A stretch of 64,000 nucleotides of DNA from Lentzea sp. NBRC 105346 (GTDB lineage: Bacteria; Actinomycetota; Actinomycetes; Mycobacteriales; Pseudonocardiaceae): NCBI RefSeq assembly GCF_030269605.1, contig NZ_BSTQ01000001.1:952850-1016849 (forward strand), in the 5' to 3' direction. The stretch's first letter is position 1; the number at the start of each line of letters is the position of its first letter. Made by a program: the position numbers and the translations under genes. Shown here in pieces: positions 40,736 to 49,251 of this stretch. Under the pieces are notes generated by a model. That model did not search any database and was not told the DNA's origin. It saw nothing but the letters and a program-made list of their open reading frames with translations.

Positions 40736-41757
40736 GCCAGCGCGTCACCCGTCACGACGAGACCGACCTGTTGGCCGGGAGCCGGCAGGTCCCGCTCCCC
40801 CGTGATCCGCGCGACCACCCGCGGGCCGTCCGGCAGCAGCGTCAGCCGCACCGCCGCGTCGTGACCGTAGAAGCTGACCTCCTCGACCCGCGCGGGCACG
40901 CCGCTGCCGTCGCCGCGCAGCAGGATCTGTTCCGGCCGGATCAGCACCTCGGCCGCGCCATCAATGTTTCCGGCGCGCAGAGCAATAGTCCCGAGTGGAC
41001 AGTCGACGTGCGCACCGCGTACCTGACCCGCGAGCAGCACGGCGTCGCCCACGAACCGCGCCACCCCCACGTCCAACGGACTGCCGTACACAACAGGCGG
41101 TTCGGCGAGCTGCACGAGCCGACCGGCGCGCATCACCGCGACCTGGTCGGCCAGCGACAACGCCTCCGCCTGGTCGTGCGTGACCAGCACGGCCGTCGCG
41201 TTCGTCGCGCGGAGCGCCGACACCACCGCCCGCCCGGTCGCCTCCCGCAGCCCGGCGTCCAGCGACGAGAACGGCTCGTCCAGCAGCACCACGGACGGTT
41301 CGGGCGCCAGCGCGCGGGCGAGCGCGACGCGTTGCTGCTGGCCGCCCGACAACTGGTGCGGGTACCGGTCGGCCACCCGCACGTCCAGCCCCACCAGCTC
41401 CAGCAGCTCGGGAACGCGGTGCTTCGCGACGCGGGCCTTGCGCGGCAGGCCGAACGTGATGTTCGCGGTGACCGTGAGGTGCGGGAACAACGCGCCTTCC
41501 TGCGGCACGTAACCGACGTGCCTGCGCTGCGGCGGCGTGGAACGGCCGTCGCCGAACACGGTCTCGTCGCCGAAGGCGATCACACCCGCGTCCGGGTCGT
41601 CGAACCCGGCGATCAGCCGCAGCAACGTCGTCTTGCCGCACCCGGACGGGCCGAGCACCGCCGTCAACGACTCCGCCGGCACATGCAGGTCGATGCCACC
41701 GAGCACCGGCGTCGCGCCGAACGACTTCGTGACACCCCGAATCGTCAGCGCCGTCAT
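40717..41757 (-). CDS. fbpC: Ferric iron ABC transporter ATP-binding protein
   Basis: 346 residues. Walker A is GPSGCGKTTLL, the Q-loop VPQEGALFPHLTV, the signature QLSGGQQQRVALARAL, Walker B VVLLDEPFSSLD and the switch HDQAEAL. After about 240 comes a C-terminal TOBE-like regulatory region (IRPEQILLRGDG). It energises uptake through the fused permease encoded just before it (ATGA overlap at 41754-41757). The frame is open further upstream, but that part overlaps the permease gene and is not real. Its last 19 nt overlap the convergent plus-strand gene, leaving no room for a separate terminator. Confidence 0.9.
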   Translation of the reverse strand: MTALTIRGVTKSFGATPVLGGIDLHVPAESLTAVLGPSGCGKTTLLRLIAGFDDPDAGVIAFGDETVFGDGRSTPPQRRHVGYVPQEGALFPHLTVTANITFGLPRKARVAKHRVPELLELVGLDVRVADRYPHQLSGGQQQRVALARALAPEPSVVLLDEPFSSLDAGLREATGRAVVSALRATNATAVLVTHDQAEALSLADQVAVMRAGRLVQLAEPPVVYGSPLDVGVARFVGDAVLLAGQVRGAHVDCPLGTIALRAGNIDGAAEVLIRPEQILLRGDGSGVPARVEEVSFYGHDAAVRLTLLPDGPRVVARITGERDLPAPGQQVGLVVTGDALAYPLSG

Positions 41758-43283
41758 CTCCGGATCCCTTCCCTGGTCAGCAGATACGTCGCGGGCACGG
41801 ACAGCAGCACCATCAGCGCCGCGTAGGGCGCGGCGGCCCCGTAGGCGGCGCTGTCGCTGTGGCTCCAGAACTGCGTCGCGAGCGTCGTCGTCCCGATCGG
41901 CGCGAGCAGCAGCGTGGCGGTGAGCTCGGTGACGACCGCGATGAACACGAGCGCCGCCCCCGCGCCCAGACCGGGAGCGATCAGCGGCAGCGTCACGCGC
42001 CGGAACGCGGCGAGCCGGCCGGAGCCGAGACTGTGCGCCACGTCGTCGAGCACCGGCGGCGCCTGCGCGAGCGCGGACCGGACGTTCACCACCGCGCGCG
42101 GCAGGAACAGGATCGCGTACGCCGCCAGCAGCATGACCGTCGTCTGGTAGAGGCCGGGCACAACCTGAATGCCGATCGTCACCAGCGCCAGCGCGACCAC
42201 GATGCCCGGCAGGGCGTTGCCGAAGTATGTGCTGCGTTCCAGGAACGTGCTCAACGCGTTGCGGTGCCGCACCACCAGCCACGCCACGGGAATCGCCAGC
42301 CCCACCGTGCACACCGCGCCCAACGCGCCCAGCGCCAGCGACGTCGTCGCCGTGGCGGCGATCATCTCCGCGTCGAACTCGGCCGAGCTACCGCTCAGCC
42401 AGTACGTCAGGCTCGCCAGCGGGACGGCCAGCGACAGTGCCACGAGCACACAAAGCGCGGTCAGCACCGGGATCGCGGCCCGGCCGAGCCGTGCACGGGT
42501 GGCCGGTCGCGCGACACCCGTGCCCACCCGCGAGAGCCGCGCCCTGCCGCGTCCCTTCAACTCACCCACGAGCAGCAACAGACAACAGAGCACCAGCACG
42601 ACGGCGAGCATGTTCGCGGCCGGACCGTTGTAAGTGGACTGGTACTGGTCGTAGATCGCGGTCGTGAACGTCGGGAACCGCAGCATCTGCAGCGCGCCGA
42701 ACTCCGCCAGCAGGTGCAGCGCCACGAGCAGCGCGCCACCGAGCAGCGCGGGCCGCAACTGCGGCAGCACGACGCGCGTGAAAGTCCGCCATCGGGACAG
42801 CCCCAACGCGTGGGCGGTCTCCTCCAGCGCGGGATCGAGGCCCTGGAACGCCGCCGCGACCGGCAGGTGCACGAACGGGAAGTACGACAGCGTCACGATC
42901 AGCAGCGCCCCGCCGTACCCGGTCGCGGAGGGCAGCAGCGACACCCACGCGTAGCTGTTCACGAACGCGGGGATCGCGAGCGGCGCGGTCAGCAGCACGT
43001 GGAACGCTTTTCGTACCGGTAGGTTCGAGCGCTCGACGAGCCACGCGGTCGCCGTGCCGATCACAGCGCACAACGCGACCGCGCCCGCGGTGAGCCGCAC
43101 GGTGTTCCACAGCAGCTCACCGGTACGCGGCCTGAAGATCAGCTTCTCGGCCTCGGCCCAGCCAGTGCTGATGGTCGCCCAGACCACGAACCCCAGCGGG
43201 AGCAACGCGAGCAGCGCCACTCCCGTGGCGAACACGAGAACCGGGACCGGACCCACCCGGCGGCGGAGGAGGGTGAGTGTCAA
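41754..43283 (-). CDS. fbpB: Ferric iron ABC transporter permease (two fused halves)
   Basis: 509 residues with about 12 transmembrane segments, a duplicated binding-protein-dependent permease as in the FbpB/SfuB family. Each half has an EAA-type loop for the ATPase: EETAHALGLSRWRTFTRVVLP (about 174-194) and DDVAHSLGSGRLAAFRRVTLP in the second half. It moves Fe3+ delivered by the lipoprotein encoded upstream. The apparent start is a TTG at 43283 placed directly after the preceding stop (TAGTTG). No good Shine-Dalgarno is seen, so translation may depend on coupling; a GTG eight codons later is the alternative. Confidence 0.88.
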   Translation of the reverse strand: MTLTLLRRRVGPVPVLVFATGVALLALLPLGFVVWATISTGWAEAEKLIFRPRTGELLWNTVRLTAGAVALCAVIGTATAWLVERSNLPVRKAFHVLLTAPLAIPAFVNSYAWVSLLPSATGYGGALLIVTLSYFPFVHLPVAAAFQGLDPALEETAHALGLSRWRTFTRVVLPQLRPALLGGALLVALHLLAEFGALQMLRFPTFTTAIYDQYQSTYNGPAANMLAVVLVLCCLLLLVGELKGRGRARLSRVGTGVARPATRARLGRAAIPVLTALCVLVALSLAVPLASLTYWLSGSSAEFDAEMIAATATTSLALGALGAVCTVGLAIPVAWLVVRHRNALSTFLERSTYFGNALPGIVVALALVTIGIQVVPGLYQTTVMLLAAYAILFLPRAVVNVRSALAQAPPVLDDVAHSLGSGRLAAFRRVTLPLIAPGLGAGAALVFIAVVTELTATLLLAPIGTTTLATQFWSHSDSAAYGAAAPYAALMVLLSVPATYLLTREGIRR

Positions 43284-44291
43284 CTAGATCAGGCCGGCCT
43301 GTTGCATCAGCTCGACGACCTTGGGCCCGTTGAGCTTCGCGACGTCGATCGGCGGCGGCTTGAGCTCGTTGAGCGGCTTCAGCTTGCTGTTGGGCGTGGC
43401 GTCCTTGGCGATCGCGTACTCGAGTGCCTTGCTGTCGCTGAGGATCTGCTGACCGCCCTTGCTCGTCAGGTACTTGACGAGCTTCTGCGCGTCGGCCTGC
43501 TTCTTGCTCGCCTTCACCACACCCGCGCCGGACACGCTGACGAACGCGCCGGGATCGCCGTCGGTGAAGAACTTCAGCTCGGTGTCCTTGGAGTTGGCAC
43601 TCGCCTCGGCGCGATCCTTGTACCAGTAGTAGTGGTAGATCACGCCACCCTGGATCTCGCCCGAGTTCACGGCCTTCATCACCGCGATGTTGCCGGGGTA
43701 GATCTTGGCGTTGCGCTTGAGTCCGGCCAGCCACTGCTTCGTGGCGTCCTCACCGGTCACCTCCAGCACGGCGCTGACGATCGCCTGGAAGTCCGCGCCC
43801 GCGGCGGCCACACCGATCTTGCCCTGCCACTGCGGCTGCGCTACGTCCACAATGGACTTCGGCAGCTGTTCGGCGGTGAGCTGCTTGCTGTTGTAGGCGA
43901 ACACGGTCGACCGCGCCGCGAACCCGACCCAGTTACCGCTCGACGGCGAGTACTGGCCCGGCACCTGCGCGAGGGTCGCGTCGTCGACCTTCGCGAACCG
44001 CCCCTTGGCGTCCACGAGGCTCATCGCCGGCGAGTTCTCCGTGACGAACACGTCGGCCGGCGACGCGTCACCCTCCTGCACGATCTGGTTGGCGAGCTCG
44101 AAGTCCTTGCCGGACCGCAGGTTCACCTTGATGCCGGTCTCCTTGGTGAAACCCTCCACCATGGCCTTCATCAGGTCCTCGTGCTGCGCGTTGTACAGCG
44201 TGAGCGCGTCACCACCGCTCGCGCCATTGCCGCATCCGGCCGCCAGCACGACAGCGCTGACCGCCGCCGTGACCCGCATGGACCACCGCAT
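43284..44291 (-). CDS. fbpA: Ferric iron-binding lipoprotein
   Basis: 335 residues, a solute-binding protein of the Fe3+/FbpA family on the outer face of the membrane. The lipoprotein signal ends in a lipobox LAAGC (Cys20). The mature protein starts TLYNAQHEDLMKAMVEGF, typical of the family, and has a tyrosine cluster YHYYWYKDR in the second half that would bind ferric iron. First gene of the fbpA-fbpB-fbpC operon, 30 bp downstream of an iron box. The substrate is assigned from family and operator, not from direct evidence. Confidence 0.88.
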   Translation of the reverse strand: MRWSMRVTAAVSAVVLAAGCGNGASGGDALTLYNAQHEDLMKAMVEGFTKETGIKVNLRSGKDFELANQIVQEGDASPADVFVTENSPAMSLVDAKGRFAKVDDATLAQVPGQYSPSSGNWVGFAARSTVFAYNSKQLTAEQLPKSIVDVAQPQWQGKIGVAAAGADFQAIVSAVLEVTGEDATKQWLAGLKRNAKIYPGNIAVMKAVNSGEIQGGVIYHYYWYKDRAEASANSKDTELKFFTDGDPGAFVSVSGAGVVKASKKQADAQKLVKYLTSKGGQQILSDSKALEYAIAKDATPNSKLKPLNELKPPPIDVAKLNGPKVVELMQQAGLI

Positions 44292-44320
44292 CGTCGCCCT
44301 CTTCCCACCCCAGGACTTCG

Positions 44321-44339
44321 TTAGGTTAGGGCTACCTTA
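44321..44339 (-). promoter_or_regulatory. DtxR/IdeR-like iron box of the fbpABC operon
   Basis: TTAGGTTAGGGCTACCTTA matches the DtxR consensus at about 14 of 19 positions. It ends 30 bp before the fbpA start, where a repressor would block transcription. Confidence 0.75.
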
Positions 44340-44402
44340 GATGATGGTTCGTGCGGTCACGTTCGACGGATCGGGCGTCTTCGCACGGTGACCACGCGGT
44401 TT

Positions 44403-44522
44403 CGGTGGGTCAGTGGTGGTACTGGTGCATGACCGCGTGCCCCTTGCCGCGCGCGATCAGCCACCGGTTGACCGGCACGGTGGCCACGAAGGCGATGCCG
44501 AGCGAGAACACCAGGCTCGCCC
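44403..44522 (-). pseudogene. Truncated duplicate of the DUF4396 gene 3' end
   Basis: 120 bp that repeat positions 44560-44679 with two differences. They encode the last 37 or so residues of the neighbouring DUF4396 protein (VPVNRWLIARGKGHAV, then MHQYHH) and the stop codon. Both differences are synonymous (AAC/AAT for Asn, ACC/ACG for Thr). No start or upstream part is present. It looks like the tail of a lost tandem paralogue or a partial duplication. Confidence 0.8.
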
Positions 44523-44559
44523 GCCGGGGCGTCCTGGTGCATGCCGCCCATCCACCTGG

Positions 44560-44679
44560 CGGTGGGTCAGTGGTGGTACTGGTGCATGACCGCGTGCCCC
44601 TTGCCGCGCGCGATCAGCCACCGATTGACCGGCACCGTGGCCACGAAGGCGATGCCGAGCGAGAACACCAGGCTCGCCC
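44560..44679. repeat. Direct repeat partner of 44403-44522
   Basis: The intact copy, forming the 3' end of the DUF4396 gene. Offset between copies is 157 bp, with 37 bp of unique sequence between them. Confidence 0.85.
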
Positions 44680-45016
44680 AGAACACCCAGTTGCCGAGAC
44701 CGGCGTTCATCGCGCCGGGAACGAGCACCATCACGGCGTTGTCGATGATCTCCATGACGGTGATGGACACCGTGTCCGACGCCAGCGCCACCCCGATCGC
44801 CACCTTGAAGGCGACGCCCGAGCGCAGGACGGGCCGCATGGTCAGCGAATAGCCGAACAGGAACGCCAGCGCGATCGACAGCACGATGGTCGGCACGTTC
44901 GACCAGCCCAGCGCCGTGCCGATCACCATGCCGAGCACCTCGCCGATCGCGCAGCCGGTGAGGCAGTGCAGCGTCGCCGAGATCGCCTGCCTGGTGAGGC
45001 TCTCGCCGTGATCCAT
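44567..45016 (-). CDS. DUF4396 integral membrane protein
   Basis: 149 residues with four hydrophobic segments: CLTGCAIGEVLGMVIGTALG, PTIVLSIALAFLFGYSL, an amphipathic IGVALASDTVSITVMEIIDNAVM, and VFWASLVFSLGIAFVATVPV. The C terminus is His-rich (KGHAVMHQYHH), which could bind metal. The ATG at 45016 has an excellent AAGGAGGAG 4 nt upstream; in-frame codons back to 45070 have nothing comparable. A CsoR-like palindrome lies 28 bp upstream. The family function is unknown to me; copper-linked membrane work is an inference from the operator and the His tail. Confidence 0.82.
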   Translation of the reverse strand: MDHGESLTRQAISATLHCLTGCAIGEVLGMVIGTALGWSNVPTIVLSIALAFLFGYSLTMRPVLRSGVAFKVAIGVALASDTVSITVMEIIDNAVMVLVPGAMNAGLGNWVFWASLVFSLGIAFVATVPVNRWLIARGKGHAVMHQYHH

Positions 45017-45044
45017 GATCTCCTCCTTCACGTTGACCGCTACG

Positions 45045-45061
45045 ATACCCCTAGGGGGTAT
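45045..45061. promoter_or_regulatory. CsoR-like copper operator
   Basis: ATACCCCTAGGGGGTAT is a near-perfect palindrome of the type bound by the copper repressor CsoR (ATACCCnnnnGGGTAT). It sits between the divergent DUF4396 gene (28 bp away) and the homocysteine methyltransferase gene (22 bp away) and could control both. No csoR, copA or copZ gene lies in the window. Confidence 0.7.
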
Positions 45062-45083
45062 GGGCGGCAACTAGAGTGGTGAC

Positions 45084-45935
45084 GTGCGTATTTCCGACGG
45101 CGGGCTCGCCACCGAGCTCGAACGGCGCGGGCACGACCTGTCCGACCCGCTGTGGTCGGCACGGCTGCTCCGGGACGCGCCGGACGAGATCGTCCAGACG
45201 CACCGGGCGTTCTTCTGCGCCGGCGCGTCCATCGCGACCACGGCGAGCTACCAGGCGTCGTTCGAAGGCCTCGGCCGCGACACGAAGATGCTTCTGCGCC
45301 GGTCTGTAGAACTCGCCCGGACCGCGCGTGACGAGGAGGCGCCCGGTGGCTGGGTGGCCGCGTCCGTCGGCCCGTACGGGGCGATGCTCGCCGACGGCTC
45401 GGAGTACCGGGGCCGCTACGGGTTGTCCGTCAGGGAACTCACGCGCTGGCATCGGCCGCGCATCGAGATCCTCGCCGACGAGGGGCCGGACGTCCTCGCC
45501 GTCGAGACCGTGCCGGACATCGACGAGGCCGAGGCGGTCGTCGCCTCGCTCGGCGGGGTGCGCGCGTGGCTGTCGTTCACCATCGACGGCGACCGCACGC
45601 GCGCCGGACAGCCGCTCGCTGAGGCGTTCGCGCTGGCCGAGGCACCCGAGGTGATCGCGATCGGCGTCAACTGCTGCGCGCCGGAAGACGTGTCCACCGC
45701 CATCGCGATCGCCCGCGCGACCACGGACAAGCCGGTGATCGTCTACCCGAACAGCGGCGAGGAGTGGACCGGCCGCTGGGTGGGCCGGTCGCATTTCCGG
45801 GCGGCGCAGGCGAAGCAGTGGGCCGACGAGGGCGCGAGCATCATCGGCGGCTGCTGCCGCGTCTACCCGGACGACATCGCGGCCATCAGCCGCGCGGTTT
45901 CGGGTACCCCAGCGCCGGAAGGGAGTGATACGTGA
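45084..45935 (+). CDS. mmuM: Homocysteine S-methyltransferase
   Basis: 283 residues. It transfers a methyl group, probably from S-methylmethionine, to homocysteine to form methionine. The zinc-binding cysteines are visible in GVNCC and in the paired IIGGCCR near the C terminus; ISDGGLATELERRG at the N terminus is the family opening. The start is the GTG at 45084, with weak Shine-Dalgarno and a CsoR-like box just before it. Its stop overlaps the Hsp20 start (TGATG). Confidence 0.9.
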   Translation: MRISDGGLATELERRGHDLSDPLWSARLLRDAPDEIVQTHRAFFCAGASIATTASYQASFEGLGRDTKMLLRRSVELARTARDEEAPGGWVAASVGPYGAMLADGSEYRGRYGLSVRELTRWHRPRIEILADEGPDVLAVETVPDIDEAEAVVASLGGVRAWLSFTIDGDRTRAGQPLAEAFALAEAPEVIAIGVNCCAPEDVSTAIAIARATTDKPVIVYPNSGEEWTGRWVGRSHFRAAQAKQWADEGASIIGGCCRVYPDDIAAISRAVSGTPAPEGSDT

Positions 45936-46369
45936 TGACTCTGCCCGTGAGGCGTTCCGCCGGCCGATGGGATCCGGTCCGCGAGTTCGAGGACCTGTTC
46001 GACCGGATGGGATCGCTGCTGCAGAACACGATCACCGGCGCCGGGGCGTGGGTGCCCTCCGCCGATGTCTGTGAGACCGACTCCGCCTACGTCGTCGAGA
46101 TCGACGTGCCGGGGGTCAAGCGGCAAGACGTGACGATCGAGGTGACCGGCAACGACCTGGCCGTCAGCGGTGAGCTCAAGGAACGCGAGGAAGAAGGCAC
46201 GTTCCGCCGCCGCACGCGGCGGGTCGGCCAGTTCGAATACCGCGTCGCGCTGCCCGGCGACCTGGACAGTGAGCACGTCGAGGCCGCGATGTCGGACGGC
46301 GTGCTGACCATCCGGGTCCCGAAGGCCGAACGCGCCAAGGCGCGCCGGGTCGAGATCAGCGGCGACTGA
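45935..46369 (+). CDS. Hsp20-family small heat-shock protein
   Basis: 144 residues. The alpha-crystallin domain runs from about 40 to 135 (SADVCETDSAYVVEIDVPG, then VALPGDLDSEHVEAAMSDGVLTIRVPK as the closing strand). It is a cytoplasmic holdase that keeps unfolded proteins soluble. The ATG at 45935 shares its A with the stop of the preceding gene and has GGGAG 9 nt upstream; the adjacent GTG at 45932 is equally possible. The end overlaps the convergent MFS gene by 14 nt. No HAIR/HspR operator was seen upstream, so induction may differ from the classic sHSP genes. Confidence 0.9.
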   Translation: MTLPVRRSAGRWDPVREFEDLFDRMGSLLQNTITGAGAWVPSADVCETDSAYVVEIDVPGVKRQDVTIEVTGNDLAVSGELKEREEEGTFRRRTRRVGQFEYRVALPGDLDSEHVEAAMSDGVLTIRVPKAERAKARRVEISGD

Positions 46370-47513
46370 CCAGCGCGATGAGGAGTCCGGCGAGGCTCAG
46401 CGCCACGCCGACCCACGCCGTCGACAGGTAACCCCACCCCGCCGCGATCGCCAGGCCGCCGAGCCACGCGCCCCCGCCGTTCGCCACGTTCAACGCCGAG
46501 TGGTTGGACGACGAGGCCAGCGAGGGCGCGTCCGGCGAGGCGTCCATCAGGCGGATCTGCAACGCCGACGCGAGCACCTGTGACACGAAGCCGAGCAGGA
46601 ACACGAACACGAACGCCGGCACCGGTGACGTGCCCGTCAGGCCGAGCAGCGTCAGCACCGCGGACGTCGCGATCAGCGAACCGAACAGGGCGCCGGTCAC
46701 CGACCGGTCCACGAACCGGCCGCCGTAGGTCGCGCCGAGCGTCATGCCGAGGCCGAACGTGGCGAGCATCCACGGGACGGCACCCGCGGGCAGGCCGGTG
46801 ACCTCCGTGGTGATCGGCGAGATGTACGAGTAGACGGCGAACATGCCGCCGAAGCCGATCATGCCGGTGAAGATCGCGAACCACACCTGCGGGCGGCGGA
46901 ACGCGCTGAGCTCGCCGACGATCGTGGCGTCGTGCGCGGGCGGGGTGCGCGGCACCCACTTGGCGACCGCGAGGGTGGTGACCAGGGCGATCACCGCGAC
47001 CGCGAGGTAGGCCACCCGCCAGCCGATGTGCTGCCCGGCCGCCGTCACGGCCGGGACGCCGGCGAGGTTCGCGATCGTCAGGCCCACCATCACCCTGGCG
47101 ACCGCGGTGCCGCGCCGGTCGGCGGGCACGAGCGTGGTCGCCACGACGGCGGCGATGCCGAAGTACGCGCCGTGCGGCAGGCCCGCGAGGAACCGCGCGG
47201 CCAGCAACGAGGACGAGTTCCATGCCGCCGCCGACAGGCCGTTGCCGACGGCGAGCGCGATCGTCAGGCCGATCAACAGGCCCTTGCGCGGCAACTTGGC
47301 CGCCAGCGCGGCGATCAGCGGCGCGCCGACCACGACGCCGAGCGCGTAGAGGCTGATCGCGTGGCCCGCTTCGGGGATGGAGACGTGCATGGTGTCCGCG
47401 ATCTGCGGCAGCAGGCCCATGGTCGCGAACTCGGTGGTGCCGATGGCGAACCCGCCGAGCGCGAGCGCCGCCATGGCAGGTGTGTTCGTCTGACGCGTCG
47501 CGGTGAGAGTCAT
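46356..47513 (-). CDS. MFS transporter, DHA1 family (AraJ/YdhP-like)
   Basis: 385 residues with 12 predicted membrane helices. It opens with ALALGGFAIGTTEFATMGLLP, the sequence typical of the AraJ/YdhP branch of drug or sugar efflux pumps, and has ARFLAGLPHGAYFGIAAVVA in helix 4. The ATG at 47513 has GGACGG upstream and is preferred to an in-frame start at 47534. It stands alone; substrate unknown. Confidence 0.88.
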   Translation of the reverse strand: MTLTATRQTNTPAMAALALGGFAIGTTEFATMGLLPQIADTMHVSIPEAGHAISLYALGVVVGAPLIAALAAKLPRKGLLIGLTIALAVGNGLSAAAWNSSSLLAARFLAGLPHGAYFGIAAVVATTLVPADRRGTAVARVMVGLTIANLAGVPAVTAAGQHIGWRVAYLAVAVIALVTTLAVAKWVPRTPPAHDATIVGELSAFRRPQVWFAIFTGMIGFGGMFAVYSYISPITTEVTGLPAGAVPWMLATFGLGMTLGATYGGRFVDRSVTGALFGSLIATSAVLTLLGLTGTSPVPAFVFVFLLGFVSQVLASALQIRLMDASPDAPSLASSSNHSALNVANGGGAWLGGLAIAAGWGYLSTAWVGVALSLAGLLIALVSRR

Positions 47514-47623
47514 CGAAAGCCGTCCCCAGATCACGTGTCCGGAGTCGACGGTGACCGGGACCGATTCGTTAGCTTCTGAAACGATCCTACCCGCGCGTCA
47601 GCGGTGGTTGAACGTGCAACCGA

Positions 47624-48460
47624 TCACAGCCGCCTGACCAGGCGGACCTCCGTCGTGGTCCGGCGGAACCCCAGCCGCTCGTTGACCGACAGCATCGCCG
47701 GGTTGCCACTCGACGTGGCCATCGCGACGACGCCGCGCGACCGGGCGAGCCGCACCGCGCGGACCTTCAACGCGGTCGCGATGCCGCGCCCGCGGTACTC
47801 GGGCCGCACCCCGGTGCCCGCGAACGGCCCCGTGAAGCCGACGTAGCGGTCGCCGTGGACGGCGACGAAACAGTCCGGCGTGCGGGGTTCCAGTTCGGCG
47901 TCGGTCAGCGGTTCCCGGACCGGGCGCGGATCCGGGTCCGGCCACCCCTCGGCGGCCGCCCGCATGACGTCACCGAACTCGGCGAGTGAGTCCGCGGGTA
48001 ATGGCTTGATCACGATGCCGCTCGTCCGCAGCGTGTTCTCGATGTGGTCGAACGGTTCGAGAGTCGCGTCGGCGACGTCGAGGACCTGGCGGTGCATGAG
48101 CATGGTCTCGGCGAACCCCCGATTTCCGAGGAACGCCAACGACTCCCGCCACGTGTCGTCCACGCGGGCCTGCAGCGTGATCGAGCCGGCGGCACGGGCC
48201 GCGCCCGCGAGTAACTCCAGCAGCCGGCTTCCGGCTCCGCGGCGGCGTTGATCGGGCGCGACGACCAGGTCCATGCGGTGCCCGTCGGACTGGAACGGCC
48301 ACAGCGCGGCGTACGCGATCACCCGATCGGCGTCGATCGCGACGTACCGGCCCGCGTCCGTCCAGCCGCCGACCTCGTTGGCGCGCAAGGGATAGACCGC
48401 GGTGAACAACTCCCCCGCGGCCCGGTGATCCGCCGGGCCCAACCCCCGCACCGACGCCAT
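47624..48460 (-). CDS. Tandem GNAT-family N-acetyltransferase
   Basis: 278 residues with two acetyltransferase folds. The first has an acetyl-CoA loop at VVAPDQRRRGAGSRLLELL (about 66-84). The second has GTGVRPEYRGRGIATALKVRAVRLA (about 219-243) and SVNERLGFRR. Such double GNAT proteins acetylate small amines or peptides; the substrate cannot be told. The ATG at 48460 is only 17 bp from the divergent SDR start, so at least one of the two must be leaderless or have its promoter inside the other. Confidence 0.85.
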   Translation of the reverse strand: MASVRGLGPADHRAAGELFTAVYPLRANEVGGWTDAGRYVAIDADRVIAYAALWPFQSDGHRMDLVVAPDQRRRGAGSRLLELLAGAARAAGSITLQARVDDTWRESLAFLGNRGFAETMLMHRQVLDVADATLEPFDHIENTLRTSGIVIKPLPADSLAEFGDVMRAAAEGWPDPDPRPVREPLTDAELEPRTPDCFVAVHGDRYVGFTGPFAGTGVRPEYRGRGIATALKVRAVRLARSRGVVAMATSSGNPAMLSVNERLGFRRTTTEVRLVRRL

Positions 48461-48477
48461 TGCTCAATGATGCCCCC

Positions 48478-49230
48478 ATGGAGATCTCACTGACCGGACG
48501 GGTCGTCGTCGTCACCGGCGCCAGCGGCGGCATCGGCCGCGGAATCGCGCTGCGGTTCGCCGAGGCCGGTGCGGCGGTCGTCGCCCACCACCACAACGGC
48601 GACGCCGCCGGCCTGGTCGGCGAGATCACCGCGCGGGGCGGCCGGGCCACGGCGATCCGGGCCGACCTCGCCGGGGAAAGCGGCTGCCACGACCTGATCG
48701 AGGCGGCGGTCGCGTGGGGCGGCCGGCTGGACGCGCTGGTCAACAACGCCGGCGTGCAGCCCGTCGAGGAGCTCGACGGCATGACGGCCGCGCAGTGGCG
48801 AGCGGTCGTCGACACGAACGTGCTCAGCGCGTTCGCCTGCACGCAGGCCGCGGTCGCGCACATGCGGGAGTCCGGCGGCAGCGTCACGCACATCGCGTCG
48901 ATCGAGGGCAGTCATCCCGCGCCCGGACACGCGCACTACAACGCGTCGAAGGCGGCGCTGATCATGCACGCGCGGTCGGCGGCGCTGGAGTACGGCCGGT
49001 TCGGTGTCCGGGTCAACACCGTCTCCCCTGGGTTGATCGACCGGCCGGGACTGGCCGGCGACTGGCCCGAGGGTGTGGCTCGCTGGCACCGGGCGGCGCC
49101 GTTGGAACGCCTTGGTACGCCGGAGGACATCGGCAACGCGTGCGTATTCCTGGCCTCGCCGCTGGCGGCGTGGATCAGCGGGCACGACCTCGTCGTGGAC
49201 GGCGGGGTGAGCGCGCGCCCGACGTGGTGA
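48478..49230 (+). CDS. Short-chain dehydrogenase/reductase (FabG-like)
   Basis: 250 residues. The cofactor loop is VTGASGGIGRG (about 12-22), followed by LVNNAGVQP and the catalytic Ser-Tyr-Lys (HIASIEGS, YNASKAAL) and a C-terminal DGGVSARPTW. It is a NAD(P)-dependent reductase of unknown substrate. The start is the ATG at 48478, which matches the family N terminus; there is no Shine-Dalgarno. An in-frame TTG at 48460 is possible but would collide with the divergent gene. Confidence 0.87.
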   Translation: MEISLTGRVVVVTGASGGIGRGIALRFAEAGAAVVAHHHNGDAAGLVGEITARGGRATAIRADLAGESGCHDLIEAAVAWGGRLDALVNNAGVQPVEELDGMTAAQWRAVVDTNVLSAFACTQAAVAHMRESGGSVTHIASIEGSHPAPGHAHYNASKAALIMHARSAALEYGRFGVRVNTVSPGLIDRPGLAGDWPEGVARWHRAAPLERLGTPEDIGNACVFLASPLAAWISGHDLVVDGGVSARPTW

Positions 49231-49251
49231 CTCTTTGTGCGGAGAACGCTA

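Noticed and set aside
41758..42312. A longer form of the ferric transporter ATPase
   Set aside because: The extra N-terminal part is an alternative frame of the permease gene. The ATG at 41757 gives a complete ATPase with coupled translation.
44357..44551. A 64-codon minus-strand open frame
   Set aside because: It is a different frame running through the truncated DUF4396 duplicate, without its own ribosome site or family match.
45900..45935. HspR/HAIR-type heat-shock operator before the Hsp20 gene
   Set aside because: No CTTGAGT-N7-ACTCAAG-like sequence could be found; the gene is coupled to the preceding one.
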